NCBI GenBank assembly: GCA_963728365.1
Contig: CAVSJI010000001.1
Span: 496,001 to 560,000, forward strand
Direction of reading: 5' to 3'
DNA: 64,000 bases
From: VRUE01 sp963728365
Lineage (GTDB): Bacteria > Actinomycetota > Thermoleophilia > Solirubrobacterales > 70-9
Under the pieces are notes generated by a model that saw only the letters and a program-made list of their open reading frames with translations, had not been told where the DNA came from and ran no database searches. This document shows positions 41,723 to 50,915 of this stretch, piece after piece. Each line of letters starts with the position of its first letter. Position 1 is the first letter of the stretch. The position numbers and the translations under genes were made by a program.

Positions 41723-44700
41723 CTATGCAGCCAGGGCAGACGCATTGCCCAGGACGTGATCGAGCTCGCTGCGCAGGTGGGCCGAAGACCGCACACGGTA
41801 CGCCTCGCCGAATTCAAGACGCTCGGGCCTGGGGGCTCCGTTGCGAATCGAGACGTGCACCTCTGTCTCCCCTCGATGGTGCTCGAGCACCGCCTTGAGC
41901 TCCTCGATCAGGCCCTCGGAGAGCATCCCAGCGTCGATCTCGAACTCAAACGGACCGCTGGCTGGGCTCGCCACTGCCGGCGCCGCGGCGATCTCCGCGG
42001 CGTCCGGTTCGAAGCGCTCGGCCTCCTGGACGACGAGCTTGGTCTCGCCGCGGTCCTTGTGGTCGAGCCGGCCGCGGACGACGACGATCGCGTCTGGTGC
42101 GATCACCGCGGCGCTCTCGGCCTGGTCGGCCTTGAAGACCAACATCTCGACCTGCCCCTCGACGTCGTCGAGCGTCGCGAACATCATCTGGCTGCCGCTC
42201 TTCGTGCGGATCTTCTTGCACTCGGTGACGATCCCGCCGACCGTCACCCAGGAACCGTCTTGCTTGGTCGCCAGGTCGCCGAGGCTGCAATCGACCCGCG
42301 CCCGCAGCGCGCCGCGCACCTCGGTCAGCGGGTGCGAGGAGAGGTAGGTGCCGAGCGTCTCCTTCTCCATCGCCAGCAGCTCCGAGCGCTCGAACTCCTC
42401 GGCCGGGATCGGCGGCCGGTGTTGGGCCTGACCGCCGCCCGCCTGCCCGCCGTCGTCCTCACCGAAGTCGAAGATCGAGCCCTGGCCGAGCTGGGCATCT
42501 TCCTGCGCCTTCTGGCCGGCCGACTGCGCCGCGGGGAGCGTCTCCAGCATTCCCTTGCGGCTCGCTCCGGTCGAGTCGAGCGCGCCGCACTTGATCAGGC
42601 ATTCGACCGCTCTTTTGTTGACCGCGCGCGAGTCGACCCGCTCGCAGAAGTCCCAGATCGAGGCGATTGGAGCGTCCTCGCGGGCGCGGAGGATCGCCTC
42701 GACCGCCTGGTGGCCGACGTTCTTCACCGCGTCGAGGCCGAAGCGGATCGCCTTCTCGGAGACGACGAAGTCGTGGTCGGAGGAGTTGACGTCGGGGGGC
42801 AGCACCTCGATCCCCATCTCCTCGCAGCGGTTGACGAAGAAAGGGACCTTGTCCTTGGTGTTCATCACCGAGGAGATCACCGCCGCCATGTACTCGGCCG
42901 GGTAGTTGGCCTTCAGGTAGGCGGTGCGGTAGGAGATCAGCCCGTAGCAGGCGGCGTGGGACTTGTTGAACGAGTAGTCGGCGGCGGCTTCGTTCAGCTT
43001 CCAGAGGTCGGCGGCGACGTTCGCGGCGGTCCCCGACTCCTTCAGGCCGGCCATGAACTTGTCCTTCATCGTCGCCATCAGGTCGCGCTTCTTCTTGCCG
43101 ACGGCCTTGCGCAGGTCATCCGCCTCGGCACCCGAGAAGCCGGCCATCTGGCGGGCGATCGCCATCAGCTGCTCCTGGTAGATGACGCAGCCGTGGGTCT
43201 CCTCGGTGATCGGCCGCAGGCGCGGATCGGGGTAGGTGACCGAGCTCGGGTTGCGCTTGCCCTTCGCGTAGGCGGGGATGTAGGCCATCGCCCCGGGCCG
43301 GTAGAGGGCGCCGAGCGCGACGATGTCGGAGAACTCGGTCGGCTTCACCTTGCGCAGCGCCTCCCGCATCCCTTCGGACTCGAACTGGAAGACGCCGGTC
43401 GAGTCGCCGCCGGCGAGCATCTCGTAGGTCTTGGCGTCGTCCATCGGGATCGCGCCGATGTCGAGCTCGACCCCCCGCGAACGCTGGATGATCTCGATCG
43501 CGTCCTCGATCACGTCGAGGTTGCGCAGCCCGAGGAAGTCCATCTTCAGCAGGCCGATCTCCTCGATCGGCCCCATCGAGTACTGGGTGACGATCTTGTA
43601 CTGGCGCTCGGCCTTGCCGCCCGAGCCGCTGCCGTTCGCTGCCGGCGCGCTGCGGTCCTCGGCGAGCTGCAGGGGGACCACCTCCTGCAGCGGCCGGTCG
43701 GCGATCACCACCGCGGCGGCGTGGATCGAGTTGTTGCGGATGATCCCCTCGAGGCCCTGGGCGACGTCGACGATCTTCTTCGCGTCGGGCTCGGCGTCGT
43801 ATGTCTTGCGCAGCTCCTGGCCGGGCGCCAGGCATTCCTCGAAGGAGGGGCTGCGGCCCATGATCGGCTCGGGGATCTGCTTGGCGAGCCGGTCGCCGGT
43901 GCCGTAGTCGTAGCCGAGCACGCGGGCCGCGTCGCGGGTCGCGGCGCGCGGCGCCATCTTGCCGAAGGTGATGATCTGGGCGACCGACTCGCGGCCGTAC
44001 TTCTCCTGCACATAGCGGATCACCCGCTCGCGGCCGCGCACCGAGAAGTCGATGTCGATGTCGGGCATCGACTTGCGCCCCGGGTTGAGGAAGCGCTCGA
44101 AGATCAGCTCGTTGGCGAGCGGGTCGATGTCGGTGATCGCCAGCGCGTAGGCGACGATCGAGCCGGCCGCCGAGCCGCGCCCGGGGCCGACCGCGATCCC
44201 GTTCTGCTTCGCGTAGCGGACGAAGTCCCAGACGATCAGGAAGTAGGACGGGAAGCCCATCTCTTCGATCACGCCGAGCTCGAACTCGAGCCGCTCGCGC
44301 GCCTCGGCTGGGATCGGGTCCCCGTAGCGAGCGCGCATTCCCTCGTCGGCGATCCGCCGCAGCATCGCCTCGGGCTCCTCGCCGTCGGGGGTCGGGTAGC
44401 GCGGCAACAGCAGCTTGCCGAGCTCGATCTCGACCTCGCAGCGCTCGGCGATCTCCAGCGTGGTCGGCACCGCCTCCGGCCACTCGGCGAAGGAAGCCGT
44501 CATTTCTCCGGAGTCCTTGAGGTAGAACTCGTTGGTGTCGAAGCTCATCTTCGGCGCTTCCAGGGTGGACTTGGTCTGCACGCAGAGCAGCGCCGCGTGG
44601 TTGTCGAAGTCCTCGCGCCGCAGGTAGTGGACGTCGGCGGTGCCGACCAGCGGCCGGCCCAGCTCACGGGCGAAGCGGACGATCCCCTCGTTGGCCTTGT

Positions 44701-45256
44701 CCTGCTCGGCGATGCCGTTCTTCTGGACCTCGAAGTAGACCTGCTCGGGGCCGAAGGTCTGGATCAGGTCGTCGAGGTGGGCGCGGGCGTCGTCCTCGCG
44801 CTCTTCGACCAGGCGGCGGCAGAAGCGCGACTGCAGGCAGCCGGTGAGCGCGATCACGCCCTCCGAGTGCGCGGCAAGCAGCTCCATGTCGACGTTGGCC
44901 TTGCCGCGCGAGAAGCCCTCGAGGAAGCCGGTCGAGGTGAGCTTCACCAGGTTGGCGAAGCCAGCGTCGTTCTCGGCGAGCAGGGTGAGGTGGTTGCGCT
45001 CGTATTTGGGCTTCTCCTTGACCGCCTTGACGTCGTCGACGAAGTAGGCCTCGAAGCCGGCGATCGGCTTGATCCCGTGCTTCTTGCAGGCCTTGTACAG
45101 GTCGACGGCGCCGTTCATCACGCCGTGGTCGGTGAGGCCCAGGGCGGGCTGGCCCATCTCGGCGGCCCGTTCCGCCATCGCTTCGATCTTGCAGTGGCCG
45201 TCGAGCAGCGAGTACTCGCTGTGGGCGTGCAGGTGGACGGCTTGCGGATCGCTCAC
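41723..45256 (-). CDS. dnaE: DNA polymerase III alpha subunit
   Basis: Replicative C-family polymerase, 1177 aa, typical DnaE1 length. N-terminal PHP domain: VHLHAHSEYSLLDGHCKIEAMAERA and LTDHGVMNG. Palm catalytic region: GPGRGSAAGSIVAYALAITDIDPLANELIFERFLNPGRKSMPDIDIDFSVRGRERVI with the PDIDID aspartates. Fingers: SVTYPDPRLRPI... QEQLMAIARQMAGFSGAEADDLRKAVGKKK. The C-terminal OB fold has WVTVGGIVTECKKIRTKSGSQMMFATLDD. GTG at 45256. An apparent 1288-aa antisense frame is a composition artefact. Confidence 0.97.
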   Translation of the reverse strand: MSDPQAVHLHAHSEYSLLDGHCKIEAMAERAAEMGQPALGLTDHGVMNGAVDLYKACKKHGIKPIAGFEAYFVDDVKAVKEKPKYERNHLTLLAENDAGFANLVKLTSTGFLEGFSRGKANVDMELLAAHSEGVIALTGCLQSRFCRRLVEEREDDARAHLDDLIQTFGPEQVYFEVQKNGIAEQDKANEGIVRFARELGRPLVGTADVHYLRREDFDNHAALLCVQTKSTLEAPKMSFDTNEFYLKDSGEMTASFAEWPEAVPTTLEIAERCEVEIELGKLLLPRYPTPDGEEPEAMLRRIADEGMRARYGDPIPAEARERLEFELGVIEEMGFPSYFLIVWDFVRYAKQNGIAVGPGRGSAAGSIVAYALAITDIDPLANELIFERFLNPGRKSMPDIDIDFSVRGRERVIRYVQEKYGRESVAQIITFGKMAPRAATRDAARVLGYDYGTGDRLAKQIPEPIMGRSPSFEECLAPGQELRKTYDAEPDAKKIVDVAQGLEGIIRNNSIHAAAVVIADRPLQEVVPLQLAEDRSAPAANGSGSGGKAERQYKIVTQYSMGPIEEIGLLKMDFLGLRNLDVIEDAIEIIQRSRGVELDIGAIPMDDAKTYEMLAGGDSTGVFQFESEGMREALRKVKPTEFSDIVALGALYRPGAMAYIPAYAKGKRNPSSVTYPDPRLRPITEETHGCVIYQEQLMAIARQMAGFSGAEADDLRKAVGKKKRDLMATMKDKFMAGLKESGTAANVAADLWKLNEAAADYSFNKSHAACYGLISYRTAYLKANYPAEYMAAVISSVMNTKDKVPFFVNRCEEMGIEVLPPDVNSSDHDFVVSEKAIRFGLDAVKNVGHQAVEAILRAREDAPIASIWDFCERVDSRAVNKRAVECLIKCGALDSTGASRKGMLETLPAAQSAGQKAQEDAQLGQGSIFDFGEDDGGQAGGGQAQHRPPIPAEEFERSELLAMEKETLGTYLSSHPLTEVRGALRARVDCSLGDLATKQDGSWVTVGGIVTECKKIRTKSGSQMMFATLDDVEGQVEMLVFKADQAESAAVIAPDAIVVVRGRLDHKDRGETKLVVQEAERFEPDAAEIAAAPAVASPASGPFEFEIDAGMLSEGLIEELKAVLEHHRGETEVHVSIRNGAPRPERLEFGEAYRVRSSAHLRSELDHVLGNASALAA

Positions 45257-45337
45257 GGGTGCCGATCATCGCAAGCGGAGTGGATGGAGCCGTGAGGCTT
45301 TTGCGCGTCTTGCGTGAGGTTTTGCTCGAAGCGGAGC

Positions 45338-45446
45338 GGGCGATCGGGGAGGGGTTCCGCTTAACTTTTCGGATGGAGACGCCGGGGCTGTCGCCGCAAG
45401 CTCACGACCGAAAAGTACAAGACGCTCCACCCCTCCCCGATCGCCC
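45338..45446. repeat. Palindromic element family C, copy C2
   Basis: 18-bp perfect arms GGGCGATCGGGGAGGGGT (45338-45355) and complement (45429-45446) differ from C1 arms, yet the core on the minus strand again carries CGTCTTGTACTTTTCGGTCG, CGACAGCC and CCGAAAAGTTAAG. It lies between dnaE and the lytic-type gene upstream of it on the minus strand. Confidence 0.88.
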
Positions 45447-45451
45447 TCCTG

Positions 45452-46459
45452 CTACCCGCAAACCCAGGCTGACGGGCCGGAGTCGGCCCAGATTTCGGCG
45501 GCTATTCGGTCCTGTTCGGCCTTCGGGGCCTCGTTCGGCAGGCCCTGGCCTCCGTAGAGCTTCCATGTGGAGGGGAGGACTTGGTAGGCGCCGCCGGCGC
45601 CGGATGAGGGGTTTACGGCGCCGTAGTTGCCGCCCGACTCGCACATGACTATGTACGTGGGGATCGTGAAGGGGCCGCCCAACCAGCGTTCGACCGTGCC
45701 TTCTGCGGCGGCGCGGCTGGCGGCTTCGGCCGCCTGGACGTCCTTGACCCAGCCGGCGATCTTCGATTTGAGCGTTGCCAGGGCGGCGGAGCGGGCGGCG
45801 GCGAGCGATTCGAGTCGGGCGGCGGCGGCTTCGGCGTCTGCGCGCACCCCGGCGATTTCGGCGCGAGCCGCGGCGAGGCGTGCGTTGTAGGCGTCGACCC
45901 GGGCTTTGAGCGTGGCGACCCGGCGCAGGGCGCGAGTCACGGCGCGGCGTACTTCGGCGACCCGGTCGGCGAGGTCGGTGTCGGACTGCTGGATGCGGTC
46001 GAGGTATTCGACCCGGGTCGCAAGCTCGTCGATGCTGCCCGAGGCGAGGATCACGCTCGCGGTGCTCGGCGCGCCGCTCTCATAGATCGCCACGAGGCGG
46101 TTGGCAAGGGCGGCGCGGGCGCGGCGCAGGCGCGCCTTGGCGACTGCCAGCTCACGACGGGTGCGGCTCACCTCGGCGGCCAGCCGCGCCGCCTTTTCCC
46201 TGCCGTCGGCCAGCAGGGCGCTGAGCTTGCGCTCGCGGGAGGCGGCGGCCTTGGCTTCGCCTTCGGCGCTTGCCACCTCCGCCTGGGCAGCTTGCAGCCG
46301 GCTCGCCAGCGAGGTGGCTTCTTCGCGCCCCGCGCTCAGCTTCTGTTTGAGCGCCGAGACGCTCGCGCCGCCCGCGGGCGAGGCGAGCAGCGCCGCCGAT
46401 GCCAGCAGCGCGGCGAGCGCGCCGAGCAGGCGTCCGCGGCCCGCGGTTGTCGCAAACAT
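45452..46459 (-). CDS. Secreted coiled-coil protein with transglycosylase-like C-terminal domain
   Basis: 335 aa. Signal peptide at the N-terminus (MFATTAGRGRLLGALAALLAS, ending AGGASV). Residues about 35-240 are almost entirely Ala/Arg/Glu-rich coiled coil of the peptidoglycan-hydrolase-activator (EnvC/RipA-like) type, with the CwlO-like segment VAIYESGAPSTASVILASGSIDELATRVEYLDRI. The last 70 residues read YIVMCESGGNYGAVNPSSGAGGAYQVLPSTWKLYGG, a resuscitation-promoting-factor/lysozyme-like glutamate motif, and end SAWVCG. Likely remodels peptidoglycan. ATG at 46459. Confidence 0.8.
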   Translation of the reverse strand: MFATTAGRGRLLGALAALLASAALLASPAGGASVSALKQKLSAGREEATSLASRLQAAQAEVASAEGEAKAAASRERKLSALLADGREKAARLAAEVSRTRRELAVAKARLRRARAALANRLVAIYESGAPSTASVILASGSIDELATRVEYLDRIQQSDTDLADRVAEVRRAVTRALRRVATLKARVDAYNARLAAARAEIAGVRADAEAAAARLESLAAARSAALATLKSKIAGWVKDVQAAEAASRAAAEGTVERWLGGPFTIPTYIVMCESGGNYGAVNPSSGAGGAYQVLPSTWKLYGGQGLPNEAPKAEQDRIAAEIWADSGPSAWVCG

Positions 46460-46561
46460 CCGCGCCACAAGCAGCCGAGGGTACGCCACGCTCCCCGGTG
46501 CAACGCGTTGCGGTCGATGCGGGTGGGTAAAACGTTGCACCCCCCGCGACGGGGCCGAGGC

Positions 46562-46714
46562 TCAACCCTCGGGGACGTTGCGTGTGGCCACGTAGGCGGC
46601 GATCGCCACCCCCGCGACGGTCACGCCTATGCCGATGCGGATCTGACGGCGGTAGCGCGCCCGCACGTACTTGACGGCGATGCGCAGCGCAGCCTTGCCG
46701 ACTCGTTCGTTCAC
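46562..46714 (-). CDS. 50-aa small membrane protein coupled to argG
   Basis: Basic N-terminus (VNERVGKAALRIAVKYVRARYRRQ) followed by one hydrophobic helix IRIGIGVTVAGVAIAAYVATRN. GTG at 46714 overlaps the argG TGA by four bases (GTGA), the same coupling signature used by real genes here. Too short for most gene finders; product unknown. Confidence 0.55.
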   Translation of the reverse strand: MNERVGKAALRIAVKYVRARYRRQIRIGIGVTVAGVAIAAYVATRNVPEG

Positions 46715-47988
46715 CTCGCCCCCTCTACCCCGCGCTCGCGGATCCGATGCGCCATCCGCGACTGCAGCGACCAGAGCTCGATGAAGCCCGGCGAGGCCGT
46801 CTGCGAGAAGAGCCCGCCCGACTCGGCGAAGCTGGCCAGGTCGGCGTCGTAGACCGCGTTCGGCGATGAGCGGGTGACGACGCTGGCCCCGCCCTTGTAG
46901 AGCTTCAGGCCGATCGTGCCGCTGACTTGGGCGCTGACCGCGTCCATGTAAGCGTCCAGGTCGGTGCGCAGCGGCTCCCACCAGAGCCCGGCGTAGACCA
47001 GGTAGGCCCACTTCTGGTCAAGCCCGGGCTTGAACTGGTTCTGGTGGATCGTGCCGACCAGGCGCTCGAGCTCCTCGTGGGCCGTGAGCAGGATCGCCGC
47101 CGCCGGCACCTCGTAGATGTCGCGCACCTTGAGGCCGACGATCCGGTCCTCGATGTGGTCGACGATCCCGACCCCGTGGCGGCAGCCGATTTCGGCCGCC
47201 CGTTCGAGCAGCGGCACGAGCTCCATGCGCTGCCCGTCGAGCGCCACCGGCACGCCCCGCTCGAACTCGACCGTGAGCAGCTCTGCCGCGTCGGGCGCCT
47301 CCTCGGGCCTCGTCACCAGCTGGAAGACGTCGGGCTCGGGGGCGTGGTCGAGGTCCTCGATCCAGCGACCCTCCGAGGAGCGGCCCCAGAGGTTGTCGTC
47401 GATCGAGTAGGGCGCCGTCTCGGTGCCGCCCTTGACCGGGATGCCGTGCTCGCGGGCGTAGGCGATCTCCTCCTCGCGGCCCATCTGCCAGGAGCGCACC
47501 GGGGCGATCGTCTTCAGCTCCGGCGCCAGGGTGGCGACGGTGGCCTCGATCCGCACCTGGTCGTTGCCCTTGCCGGTGCAGCCGTGGGCGATCGTGTCGC
47601 AACCGCTGCGGCGCGCCTGCTCGACCGCGAGCTTGGCGATCAGCGGCCGGCCGAGCGCGGTGAAGAGCGGGTAGCCGCCGCCGTAGAGCGCGTTGGCCTT
47701 GATCGCCGGGACGATGTACTCGCGGGCGAACTCCTCGCGGGCGTCGACCACGTGGCACTCCAGCGCTCCCAATCGCTTCGCCTTGTCCTCGATCACCGCG
47801 TAATCCTCGCCCGGCTGGCCGAGGTTGACGGTCAGGCAGACGACCTCCGCCTCGTAGGAATCCTGGATCCACTTCAGCATCACGCTCGTGTCGAGGCCGC
47901 CCGAGTAGAGCAGCAGGACGCGCCGCACCTCGGCGGGGTCGGCCTCATAGGAGGCGGTGCGGACCTCTGCGGGGAAATCGCTGCTCAT
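46711..47988 (-). CDS. argG: Argininosuccinate synthase
   Basis: Joins citrulline and aspartate with ATP, penultimate step of arginine synthesis. It is 425 aa. The PP-loop ATP motif is LLYSGGLDTSVMLKW (residues about 26-40); further motifs are YGGGYPLFTALGRPLIAK, HGCTGKGNDQVRIE, DNLWGRSSEGRWIED and the C-terminal SPGFIELWSLQSRMAH. ATG at 47988. It is the last main gene of the pheS-to-argG cluster; no argF or argR occurs in the window. The start is preceded by a 10-bp inverted repeat. Confidence 0.96.
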   Translation of the reverse strand: MSSDFPAEVRTASYEADPAEVRRVLLLYSGGLDTSVMLKWIQDSYEAEVVCLTVNLGQPGEDYAVIEDKAKRLGALECHVVDAREEFAREYIVPAIKANALYGGGYPLFTALGRPLIAKLAVEQARRSGCDTIAHGCTGKGNDQVRIEATVATLAPELKTIAPVRSWQMGREEEIAYAREHGIPVKGGTETAPYSIDDNLWGRSSEGRWIEDLDHAPEPDVFQLVTRPEEAPDAAELLTVEFERGVPVALDGQRMELVPLLERAAEIGCRHGVGIVDHIEDRIVGLKVRDIYEVPAAAILLTAHEELERLVGTIHQNQFKPGLDQKWAYLVYAGLWWEPLRTDLDAYMDAVSAQVSGTIGLKLYKGGASVVTRSSPNAVYDADLASFAESGGLFSQTASPGFIELWSLQSRMAHRIRERGVEGAR

Positions 47989-47994
47989 CGAGGT

Positions 47995-48039
47995 TGCGGT
48001 CGTACCTGTTCTCGCATGCCGGGAAGAATTACGACCGCA
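47995..48039. promoter_or_regulatory. Inverted repeat upstream of argG
   Basis: TGCGGTCGTA (47995-48004) and TACGACCGCA (48030-48039) pair perfectly with a 25-nt spacer containing GCATGC. It ends one base from the stop of the upstream gene. It could be an operator or a transcript stem-loop. It does not look like an ArgR box. Confidence 0.45.
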
Positions 48040-48405
48040 TCACGGGGCGCCGATGCCGCCGCTGCCGTTTTCTTCTTCAGGCGGCGCGGTCGTGGTCGTG
48101 GTCGTCGTTTCGGTGCTCGTGGTCGTCGGCGTCGTTTCGGTTTCGGTGCTCGTCGGCGACGTCTCGGTGGTCGGGCCGGTGCTCGTCGAGCCGCCGGTCG
48201 TCTCGCTGGTCGAGCTCGCTTCGCTTGGCGTCGTCGTCACCGTCGAGGTCGTGTCGCTGCCGCTGCCGCCGGCGATCACGACAACCGCGATCACCAGGCC
48301 GACGATCACCGCAACCAGCCCGGCGATCAGCAGGCGCATGTTGCCGTGCGGGCGATGGTGCTCGTCGTCGGGCTGGGGCATCATCCGGGTCGGGTCCTCG
48401 TGCAT
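48040..48405 (-). CDS. Single-pass membrane protein with Thr/Ser-rich outer domain
   Basis: 121 aa. Cytoplasmic basic/acidic N-terminus with HEDPTRMMPQPDDEHHRPHG, one hydrophobic helix LLIAGLVAVIVGLVIAVVVIAGG, then about 70 residues almost entirely Thr, Ser, Glu and Pro ending NGSGGIGAP. This looks like an extracytoplasmic, possibly glycosylated stalk. Located between argG and a DivIVA-like gene; function unknown. Confidence 0.6.
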   Translation of the reverse strand: MHEDPTRMMPQPDDEHHRPHGNMRLLIAGLVAVIVGLVIAVVVIAGGSGSDTTSTVTTTPSEASSTSETTGGSTSTGPTTETSPTSTETETTPTTTSTETTTTTTTAPPEEENGSGGIGAP

Positions 48406-48408
48406 GGT

Positions 48409-48843
48409 CTACTCCTCCGGTCCGAGTATCGCGTCGAGTATCTCGCTGGGGTCGTCGATGTCGAAGCCGGCGCGCAGGCGCTCGGAGATCTCCTCGCGAC
48501 TGGCGCCTGAGACCGCCATCTGGGTGGCCAGCAGGCGGGCGCCGGAGGCAGCCGAGCGGGGCCCGGCGGGAGCGGCCTCGGCGACCGGCTCGACCGGGCG
48601 CAGGTGTCCCTCGCGGCGCGGCTGCAGCGGCGGGTCGAGCTCGTCGGCGAGGGCGCGCAGCCGCTCGGCGACGATCCGATCGGCGCGGGCCGAGGCTTCG
48701 GCGAGCTCGCGGCGCGCCTGATCCTCGGCGTCGTCGATCACCTTCGCGGCGGCCTGCTCGGCGGCCTCGACGATCGCCTCCAGGCGCTCGGCCGTGCTCG
48801 AGGTCAGCGCGCGTGGCTCCGGTGGCTTCTTCTTCGAGCTCAT
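48409..48843 (-). CDS. Coiled-coil (DivIVA/ATP synthase b-like) protein
   Basis: 144 aa. Residues about 15-70 form a charged helix rich in Ala, Glu and Arg (STAERLEAIVEAAEQAAAKVIDDAEDQARRELAEASARADRIVAERLRALADEL). The tail has REEISERLRAGFDIDDPSEILDAIL. No enzyme motif. Its ATG overlaps the argD stop (ATGA), so it is expressed with the arginine genes. Function unknown; a scaffold or polarity role is a guess. Confidence 0.6.
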   Translation of the reverse strand: MSSKKKPPEPRALTSSTAERLEAIVEAAEQAAAKVIDDAEDQARRELAEASARADRIVAERLRALADELDPPLQPRREGHLRPVEPVAEAAPAGPRSAASGARLLATQMAVSGASREEISERLRAGFDIDDPSEILDAILGPEE

Positions 48844-50030
48844 GGGGCGGCGAAGCTTACGAGCGCGGCGCCGATCGTGGCGAGGGCCCGCTCGATCTGG
48901 TCGGGTTCCACCGTCAGCGGCGGCAGCAGCCGCAGCGTGCCGGGCTCGGGCACGTTGACGATCAGGCCGCGCTCGAGCAGGTCGGCGCCGAGCGCGGCGG
49001 CGTCGATTCCGTCTTCGAGGCCGACGCCGAGCATCAGGCCGCGGCCACGCACCTCGCGCACGCCGTCGAGCGCCAGCAGGCCGGCGCGCAGGGACGCGCC
49101 GGCCTCGCGCACGCCGCGCAGCAATTCGGGCTCGTCGACGATGCCGAGCACCGCGAGCGCGGCGGCGCTCGCCACCGGGCTACCGGCGAAGGTCGAGCCG
49201 TGGTCGCCGGGCTCGAGCACCTCGCCGGCCTCTGGGGTCGTCACGCAGGCGCCGATCGCCATGCCGCCGCCAAGCGCCTTGGCGCTGGTCAGCACGTCCG
49301 GCCGCACCGGGGACTGCTCGTAGGCCCAGAGCGAGCCGGTGCGCCCGACGCCGGTCTGGATCTCGTCGAGGATCAGCAGGGCACCGGCCGAGTTGCAGGC
49401 CTCGCGGGCGGCGAGCAGCGCCTCGTCGCTGACCGGGTAGACACCGGCCTCCCCCTGGATCGGCTCGATCAGCACCGCGGCCGTGCTCTCCCCAACCGCC
49501 GCATGCAGGGCGTCGGCATCGTTGAGGGGCACCGAGCGGAAGCCGGGCAGCATCGGCGCCAGGTCGGGGTTGGCCGCCAGTGCCGGGGTGGCGGCAAGCG
49601 CCCCGTAGGTGCGGCCGTGGAAGTCACGCTCGAAGCTGACGATCTCCGGCGCGGAGACCCCCCGCCGGTGGGCGTGCTTGCGGGCGATCTTGATCGCGCA
49701 CTCGTTGGCCTCGGTGCCCGAGTTGGAGAAGAAGACGCGACCGCCGAGGCTCGACCGGCTGAGTCGCTCGGCGAGGCGCACCATCGGCTCGGTGTAGAAG
49801 AGGTTCGAGCTGTGCATCAGGCGACCGGCCTGCTCGCGCACCGCCCCGACCACCTCCGGGTTGCAGTGGCCGACCGAGCAGACCGAGATCCCGCCGAGGA
49901 AATCGAGGTACTCCTTCCCCTCGGCGTCCCAAAGCAGCGCACCGTCGCCGCGCACGAACTCGACTGGTGCCCGGCGGTAGGTGCGCATCAGGTAGCGCTG
50001 CTCGAGCGCCTGCAGGTCGGCGAGCTCCAT
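48840..50030 (-). CDS. argD: Acetylornithine aminotransferase
   Basis: Class III PLP aminotransferase of arginine synthesis, 396 aa. Motifs: FLGGISVCSVGHCNPEV, NSGTEANECAIKIARKH, FHGRTYGALAATPA, the metal/PLP ring LILDEIQTGVGRTGSLWAYEQ, and the PLP lysine in SAKALGGGMAIGA. ATG at 50030 overlaps the argB stop (TAATG); the gene order argC-argJ-argB-argD confirms the role. Confidence 0.96.
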   Translation of the reverse strand: MELADLQALEQRYLMRTYRRAPVEFVRGDGALLWDAEGKEYLDFLGGISVCSVGHCNPEVVGAVREQAGRLMHSSNLFYTEPMVRLAERLSRSSLGGRVFFSNSGTEANECAIKIARKHAHRRGVSAPEIVSFERDFHGRTYGALAATPALAANPDLAPMLPGFRSVPLNDADALHAAVGESTAAVLIEPIQGEAGVYPVSDEALLAAREACNSAGALLILDEIQTGVGRTGSLWAYEQSPVRPDVLTSAKALGGGMAIGACVTTPEAGEVLEPGDHGSTFAGSPVASAAALAVLGIVDEPELLRGVREAGASLRAGLLALDGVREVRGRGLMLGVGLEDGIDAAALGADLLERGLIVNVPEPGTLRLLPPLTVEPDQIERALATIGAALVSFAAP

Positions 50031-50899
50031 TACGGCGTCACCATCGTGCCGATCCCGGCGTCGGTGAAGAGCTCGAGGAGCAGGCTGTGCGGCCGGCGTC
50101 CGTCGATGATGTGGGCGGCGCCGGCGCCCTCGCGGATCGCGTGCGCGCAGGCGGCAAGCTTCGGTCGCATGCCGCCGTCGATTCCTGTCAGCCGCGCCTC
50201 GACCTCCTCGACGCTCGCCCTGGCGATCAGCGAGCCTTTCTCGTCGGGATCGGCCAGCCAGCCCTCGACGTCGGTGAGGAAGATCGCCTTGTGGGCGCCG
50301 AGCTTGCCCGCCACCTTGCCGGCCGCCTCGTCGGCGTTGACGTTGTAGGACTGGCCGTCCCGATCGGAGGCCGAGGAGGCGATCACCGGGATGTAGTCGG
50401 CGGCGATGTGGTTGAGCACGTCGACGTCGACCCGCTCGATCGAGCCGACGAAGCCGACCTCGTCGGCGTTGGGCACGGGCGCGACGCGGAACAGGGTCCC
50501 GTCCTCCCCGGAGAGGCCGACCGCAGGCTGGCCGTGGGCGTTGAGGCGCTGGACGATTTCGGAGTTGAGCTTGCCGACGAGGACCATCCGCGCGATCTCG
50601 ACCGTCTCGGCGTCGGAGACGCGCAGCCCCTCGTGGAAGCGCACCTCAAGCCCGAGCCGCTCCATGTACTGGCTGATTTCGGGGCCGCCGCCGTGCACGA
50701 CGATCGGGTTCATGCCGACGTACTTGAGCAGCACGACGTCGGTGGCGAAGGCCTCGCGCAGCGACTCCTCGCGCATCGCCGCGCCGCCGTACTTGATCAC
50801 CACGGTCTGCCCGTGGAACTGCTTGATGTAGGGCAGCGCCTCGAGCAGGGTCTCGACGTTGACCCCGGCCGCGCGCGACTGTGGCGCCCGCTCGCTCAT
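50030..50899 (-). CDS. argB: Acetylglutamate kinase
   Basis: Phosphorylates N-acetylglutamate, 289 aa. Amino-acid kinase motifs: TVVIKYGGAAMREESLREAFATD, VHGGGPEISQYMERLG, GLSGEDG and NVNADEAAGKVAGKLGAHKAIFLTD. The length with an N-terminal helix (AAGVNVETLLEALPYIKQFHG) matches the arginine-inhibited hexameric class. ATG at 50899, 16 bp from argJ. Confidence 0.96.
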   Translation of the reverse strand: MSERAPQSRAAGVNVETLLEALPYIKQFHGQTVVIKYGGAAMREESLREAFATDVVLLKYVGMNPIVVHGGGPEISQYMERLGLEVRFHEGLRVSDAETVEIARMVLVGKLNSEIVQRLNAHGQPAVGLSGEDGTLFRVAPVPNADEVGFVGSIERVDVDVLNHIAADYIPVIASSASDRDGQSYNVNADEAAGKVAGKLGAHKAIFLTDVEGWLADPDEKGSLIARASVEEVEARLTGIDGGMRPKLAACAHAIREGAGAAHIIDGRRPHSLLLELFTDAGIGTMVTP

Positions 50900-50915
50900 C
50901 TGCTGCCCCTTTCGC

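Noticed and set aside
41429..45295. Very long plus-strand open frame (1288 codons) opposite dnaE
   Set aside because: The minus strand encodes a complete DnaE with all motifs. The antisense frame is Asp/Arg/Leu/Val-rich and low in complexity, a typical by-product of very GC-rich codon usage.
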